Shown piece by piece: positions 4,115-6,393 of a stretch of 6,393 nt of DNA. Source of the DNA: an uncultured Prevotella sp. GTDB lineage: Bacteria > Bacteroidota > Bacteroidia > Bacteroidales > Bacteroidaceae. The position numbers and the translations under genes are program-made. The stretch's first letter is position 1. Every line of letters begins with the position of its first letter. Location: contig CALIIG010000210.1 in NCBI GenBank assembly GCA_938018155.1, positions 1-6,393 on the forward strand. The letters run 5' to 3'. Below the pieces are notes generated by a model that did no database searches, was not told the DNA's origin, and was given only the letters and a program-made list of their open reading frames with translations.

Positions 4115-6178
4115 ATGAAATACAATTTATTTAACAAACGCTCGAAACTCGTCTTCAAGCACTTCAACAGGAAAGGCTTTAGCTTGTTTGCTGCATTAGG
4201 CAAAGAGGTGTTAATCGGTGTTCTTAGCGTCGCAACCCTTCACAATGCCAAGGCAAACGGCATTGCAACAAGGCCGTTGCCCGCTGCCACCGACAGCCTT
4301 AAGATTGGAGAACAGCATCTCGACGAGGTCCTCATTACGGGCTCCCGAGCGCCGCTGACTGCCGTGCAGTCGGCCAAAATTGTTGAGATTGTAACGCACG
4401 ATCAGATTGAACGTGCCGAAGCCCACACTCTCAACGACGTGTTAAAACTATCCACTGGCGTAGACGTCCGTCAACGAAGTGGATTTGGTGTGCAGACGGA
4501 CATCTCCATTAATGGCGGTACTTTCGACCAGATTACGCTGTTGCTGAACGGCGTTCCCCTTTCAAACCCGCAGACAGGACACAATGCAGCCGACTTCCCC
4601 GTGTCGATAAGTGACATCGATCATATCGAAATTCTCGAAGGATCGAGTGCACGTATCTACGGCTCGTCGGCCTTCAGTGGTGCTGTTAACATCGTTACGC
4701 GCACGGCTCCACACACCGGAGGCCGCGTGAATGTGGAGGGAGGCTCGTTCGGTACCTTTGGCGGGGACGCAGCCGTAAGCTGGAATCCGTCGGCCTCGCT
4801 GCAACAACAGCTCTCGGGTGGTTACATGCAGAGCGACGGAGGAACAGCCAACAGCAACTTCCGTAAGCGCAGAGGTTTCTACCAGGGCGGCTTTAACAGC
4901 ACGTTTATACGATTAAACTGGCAGGCCGGCATTACGTCACAGGACTTTGGTGCCAACACGTTTTATTCGCCCCGATTCCCCAATCAGTATGAGGCTACGC
5001 GCAGGTACATTGCTTCAGCAAGCGCAGCAATCAGGCCATTTGCCCGTTCGGATAACGCCACGGCATCGTCGTTCGAAATAAAACCCATGCTTTACGGTCA
5101 TCGAAACTACGACCATTTCCAGCTCATAAAAGGCATGACGGGTGCACAAAAAGGCGAAAACTACCATCGTTTAGACGTATACGGTGCCGCCATTGACCTG
5201 AATTTAAGCTGGCTTCTCGGCAAAACTGCAATAGGTGCAGACGTAAGAAAGGAGCACATTATGTCGACTGCTTACGGCCATTTGCTCGATTCGGCCCAGT
5301 GGCAAGCCATCAAAGGCACCGACCGTGCGTACAACAAGCGAGGCGACCGCACCAATACCAGCCTCTTCCTTGAGCATAATGTGGTGCTGAATAAGGTTAC
5401 CATATCGGCCGGAATCATGGCAAACCGCAACACAGCGTTGGATAACGACTTCCGCTTTTACCCGGGCATCGATATTAGTTACCGCCCCAACGACCACTGG
5501 CGACTGTATGCAGGCTGGAACAAAGCGTTGCGAGTGCCTACCTTTACCGACCTTTTTACAGCCAATTCGGCCCAGCAAGGCAACCCCAATCTGAAGCCTG
5601 AGCGAAACTCAACCTTTAAGATTGGCAGCCGCTTTACAACGACGGGCATAGAGGCTTTGGCAACAATGTTCTACAGTCGGGGGCGTAATATGATTGACTG
5701 GGTATATGAAACCGCTACGTCAACACGCTATCATGCCCTCAACATTGGCAAGCTGAACAACATGGGATTCAGCACCGAAGCCCGGCTAAACCTGTCGCAA
5801 CTGCTCTTCAGCCAGGCAGAAACGGCAGGCCGGCCCGTGCTGATGAAGGTAGGATATGCCTATATTCATCAGAAGCATACAACCAACCAGCCCATCCATC
5901 GCTCGCTCTACGCGCTGGAATATCTGCGACATAAGGTTGTGGTTGAGCTGTCGCACCCCATCGTCAGCCACCTTTCGGCTTCGTGGGCACTACGCTGGCA
6001 GCAGCGTATGAACGGCTACAAGCCCTACGCTAAGGTCGACGGTAAGCTGACATGGCGCGAGCCACGCTGGCAAATTTACCTGAAAGCCGACAACCTTACC
6101 TGCCATCGCTACTACGATTTAGGCAGCGTTCTGCAGCCCGGGCTGTGGGTAATGGCCGGAGCAGGCATTACATTATAA
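4115..6178 (+). CDS. BtuB-like TonB-dependent outer-membrane receptor, substrate unknown
   Basis: A 687-aa TonB-dependent receptor. The first 47 residues form an extended signal sequence: a strongly basic part (K2, K8, R9, K11, K15, R19, K20), the segment KGFSLFAALGKEVLIGVL (20-37), and a likely cleavage after AKA (45-47). The TonB box is DEVLIT (70-75). The plug (about 77-197) contains GGTFDQITLLLNGVPLSNPQ (134-153), TGHNAADFP (154-162), EILEGSSARIYGSSAFSG (172-189) and AVNIVTR (190-196). The barrel carries RVPTFTDLF followed by QGNPNLKPERN (5530-5610), typical of BtuB/COG4206-like receptors. It ends in GAGITL, with Leu rather than the usual terminal aromatic residue. ATG 4115 is preferred over an in-frame TTG at 4103, which lies within the -7 element. 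No B12 riboswitch, SusD or transporter partner is present, so cobalamin, metal-chelate or another ligand all remain possible. Confidence 0.9.
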   Translation: MKYNLFNKRSKLVFKHFNRKGFSLFAALGKEVLIGVLSVATLHNAKANGIATRPLPAATDSLKIGEQHLDEVLITGSRAPLTAVQSAKIVEIVTHDQIERAEAHTLNDVLKLSTGVDVRQRSGFGVQTDISINGGTFDQITLLLNGVPLSNPQTGHNAADFPVSISDIDHIEILEGSSARIYGSSAFSGAVNIVTRTAPHTGGRVNVEGGSFGTFGGDAAVSWNPSASLQQQLSGGYMQSDGGTANSNFRKRRGFYQGGFNSTFIRLNWQAGITSQDFGANTFYSPRFPNQYEATRRYIASASAAIRPFARSDNATASSFEIKPMLYGHRNYDHFQLIKGMTGAQKGENYHRLDVYGAAIDLNLSWLLGKTAIGADVRKEHIMSTAYGHLLDSAQWQAIKGTDRAYNKRGDRTNTSLFLEHNVVLNKVTISAGIMANRNTALDNDFRFYPGIDISYRPNDHWRLYAGWNKALRVPTFTDLFTANSAQQGNPNLKPERNSTFKIGSRFTTTGIEALATMFYSRGRNMIDWVYETATSTRYHALNIGKLNNMGFSTEARLNLSQLLFSQAETAGRPVLMKVGYAYIHQKHTTNQPIHRSLYALEYLRHKVVVELSHPIVSHLSASWALRWQQRMNGYKPYAKVDGKLTWREPRWQIYLKADNLTCHRYYDLGSVLQPGLWVMAGAGITL

Positions 6179-6208
6179 CACAATTAACAACCCTTTAAAA
6201 ATAAGTTC

Positions 6209-6246
6209 AGAGCCATCATGCCGGCAGGCAGCGATGGCTCTTTTTT
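6209..6246 (+). terminator. Rho-independent terminator of the second receptor gene
   Basis: AGAGCCATC (6209-6217) pairs perfectly with GATGGCTCT (6233-6241). An inner helix TGCC/GGCA (6219-6222 with 6227-6230) caps the stem with a GGCA loop. Six T residues (6241-6246) follow, the first also closing the stem. It begins 30 bases after the receptor's stop codon. Confidence 0.9.
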
Positions 6247-6281
6247 GTTATAAGGGCATAACGTATATGCAATTACTACGA

Positions 6282-6297
6282 TATGCCAACCGGCATA
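6282..6297. other. Short inverted repeat in the right intergenic region
   Basis: TATGCC (6282-6287) and GGCATA (6292-6297) form a perfect 6-bp stem around AACC. No T-tract follows on the plus strand. It lies between the receptor terminator and the right-edge repeat. Nothing else recognisable is present in 6247-6328. Confidence 0.3.
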
Positions 6298-6328
6298 CAG
6301 CCCTTTACCCGGCCCTGTACACCATAAA

Positions 6329-6390
6329 GGTCATTGTCCGACGGCCGTCAGCAGCGCGTACGGCGACCGTCGAACAATGGGTGTGACGGC
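6329..6390 (-). repeat. Palindromic interspersed repeat, right copy (inverted)
   Basis: This is the reverse complement of the left-edge repeat, differing at three positions. Two adjacent differences fall in the unpaired bulge (ACC in the left copy, GTC here). The third, at left-copy position 53, changes a T-A pair to T-G when read in the repeat's own orientation, so the hairpin is kept. GACGGCCGT continues to the window's last base (6385-6393), so the palindrome GACGGCCGTC present inside the unit seems to recur at its outer edge and to run out of the window. Confidence 0.85.
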
Positions 6391-6393
6391 CGT

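Noticed and set aside
1..6390. A 6.3-kb composite transposon bounded by terminal inverted repeats
   Set aside because: There is no transposase or recombinase gene inside. The end repeats are hairpins of intergenic-repeat type, and the window edges hide any target-site duplication. Two repeats that happen to be inverted explain the sequence without mobility.

Overview
The window looks like chromosomal DNA from a Prevotella/Segatella-type member of the Bacteroidales. Three things suggest this. Promoter candidates have the Bacteroidetes form (a -33 TTG/TTTG and a -7 TAnnTTTG). A thiamine operon consists of a TPP riboswitch, an outer-membrane receptor and a PnuC-family permease. A TonB-dependent receptor carries an extended, very basic signal sequence. 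Genus assignment is inference; no marker gene is present.

Layout: a 62-bp palindromic repeat lies at the left edge (1-62) and recurs inverted at the right edge (6329-6390, 59/62 identical). Next come a promoter (89-120), a 5' hairpin and a TPP riboswitch (about 142-225), which control a 791-aa TonB-dependent receptor (252-2627) and a 195-aa PnuT-like thiamine permease (2695-3282). The junction between these two genes is built of four phased 22-bp repeat units (2616-2703). A strong intrinsic terminator (3299-3338) ends the operon. A promoter (3295-3325) is embedded in the same bases and appears to start transcription of a two-TM YcxB-like membrane protein (3354-3869). A second, unrelated-looking array with the same 22-bp period fills the AT-rich gap (3932-4041, perhaps from 3910). 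A perfect 17-bp palindrome overlapping a -7 box follows, and then a 687-aa BtuB-like TonB-dependent receptor (4115-6178) with its own terminator (6209-6246).

Function: the first receptor should take thiamine or a thiamine derivative across the outer membrane with TonB energy, and PnuT should pass it across the inner membrane. TPP made in the cell would then repress the operon through the riboswitch. The kinase that often completes this operon in Bacteroidetes (thiamine pyrophosphokinase) is absent here. The YcxB-like gene and the second receptor look like separate transcription units; the second receptor's substrate cannot be read from the sequence.

No complete new defence or mobile system is visible. 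The less ordinary signals are the paired palindromic repeats, the two 22-bp arrays, the terminator/promoter overlap and the palindrome on the second receptor's promoter.
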